64,000 nt of DNA from Symbiodinium natans (lineage: Eukaryota > Sar > Dinophyceae > Suessiales > Symbiodiniaceae): positions 1-64,000 of the forward strand of contig CAJNDS010002312.1 in assembly GCA_905221605.1 (NCBI GenBank). The letters are read 5' to 3'. The position numbers and the translations under genes were made by a program. The notes beneath the pieces were generated by a model. It saw only the letters and a program-made list of their open reading frames with translations, searched no databases and had not been told where the DNA came from. Within the stretch, counting starts at the first letter, position 1, and each line of letters begins with the position of its first letter. This document shows, in pieces, positions 63,279 to 64,000 of this stretch.

Positions 63279-64000
63279 CCCTAAACCCTAAACCCTAAAC
63301 CCTAAACCCTAAACCCTAAACCCTAAACCCTAAGCCCTAAACCCTGGGCAGTTTTCCGCAAGCGTCTGGCGCTTCCGGGCCGATGGGGTCAGGGTTTCAA
63401 GGTGTAGAGTTCAGGCTTTAGGGTTCAGGTTTTGGGTTCAGGGTGTGGGGCTCAGTAACCCTAAACCCCTAACCCCTGACGCCTAACCCCCTAACCCCTA
63501 ACCCCTAACCCCTAACCCCTAAACCCTAAACCCTGAACCCTAAACCCTAAACCCCTATAAACCCTGTAAACCCTACAACCTCTCAACCCTATAAACCCTT
63601 TCAACCCTATAAACCCTATAAACCCTAAACCCTGTAAACCCTAAACCCTATTAACCCTAAACCCTAAACCCTAAACCCTATTAAACCTAAACCCTAAACC
63701 CTAAACCCTAAACCCTAAACCCTAAACCCTAACCCTAAACCCTAAGCCCTAAACCCTAAACCCCGAACCTGCGAAAGGACGTAGGCCACCGCATCGTGGA
63801 GATGCTCAACGCCGACCGCACTCTGCGCATCGACATGGCTGGGGAACCCCAGAAGGGGTTTGGGGTTTAGGGTTTAGGGTTTGGGGTTTAGGGTTTGGGG
63901 TTTAGGGTTTGGGGTTTAGGGTCTGGGGTTTAGGTTTTAGGGTTTTTGAGTTTAGGGTTTGGGGTTTGGGGTTTGGGGTTTAGGGTTTGGGGTTTAGGGT
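63279..64000. repeat. Telomere mosaic to the window end
   Basis: CCCTAAA and CCCTATAAA variants fill 63275-63345 and 63460-63770; a TTTAGGG/TTTGGGG mix fills 63855-64000 and continues out of the window. The only island of note is the exon-like 63778-63857. Confidence 0.9.
63778..63857 (+). CDS. Candidate exon, unknown product
   Basis: After AACCTGCGAAAG it reads DVGHRIVEMLNADRTLRIDM then AGEPQK. The donor is supplied by the repeat (GG|GTTTGGGG). CCCTAAA lies on the left, TTTGGGG on the right. The next exon would be outside the window. Confidence 0.5.

Noticed and set aside
9600-64000. Window as a chromosome end (true telomere)
   Set aside because: Repeats are interrupted, variant and in both orientations, and extend over 54 kb with gene-like islands between them. 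A true end would show one orientation only.

Overview
The window looks like nuclear DNA of a dinoflagellate. Supporting signs are plant/dinoflagellate-type telomere repeats (TTTAGGG and its complement CCCTAAA) scattered in both orientations from about 9.6 kb to 64 kb, low gene density, many very short exon-like islands on one strand, apparent GT, GC and GA splice donors, and a GC-rich Ty1/copia element with variant motifs. A chromerid or another TTTAGGG lineage is not excluded. No rRNA, tRNA or CRISPR was seen.

Layout. 1-9.5 kb: two pyrimidine-rich blocks (180-3540 and 5985-8480) made of diverged duplicated units with CT/GA microsatellites and small fold-back modules, each followed by a copy of a ~0.95 kb duplicated segment. 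9.6-14.6 kb: telomere-type repeats with exon-like islands. 14.6-17.3 kb: an AT-rich degenerate tandem array that reverses orientation near 15,840. 17.3-19.6 kb: an island without telomere repeats that holds three adjacent open frames. 19.8-42.5 kb: a long mosaic of telomere-type tracts and short islands. 42,475-45,183: a 2.7 kb AT-rich unit with ~58 bp terminal inverted repeats. 45.2-48.08 kb: mosaic. 48,085-57,433: a complete copia retrotransposon. 57.4-64 kb: mosaic with an 87 bp minisatellite and a ~100 bp tandem repeat.

The main observation is that the telomere-type tracts behave like introns. Ten plus-strand islands between 27,979 and 32,489 can be joined at GT/GC/GA-AG sites into one open frame of 365 codons including the stop, and two further islands upstream also join in phase. 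One proposed intron (32,233-32,287) consists only of TTTAGGG repeats, and the repeat itself supplies the GT and the AG. Several introns carry TTTAGGG near the 5' end and CCCTAAA near the 3' end, so the pre-mRNA could fold back and bring the splice sites together. Splice sites were picked by eye, so the model needs transcript evidence.

The copia element has identical 162 bp LTRs (TG...CA), an AAGGG target duplication, an initiator-tRNA-like primer site, and a 2504-codon frame with zinc knuckle, protease, integrase (D,D35E), reverse transcriptase and RNase H. Its first ATG is the Gag start: I found no ATG in the 1.68 kb before it, although a long basic open frame lies there. A second 333-codon frame overlaps the middle of the polyprotein and looks more protein-like than the main frame at that point. 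The element appears to have landed in a host exon or exactly at its splice acceptor.
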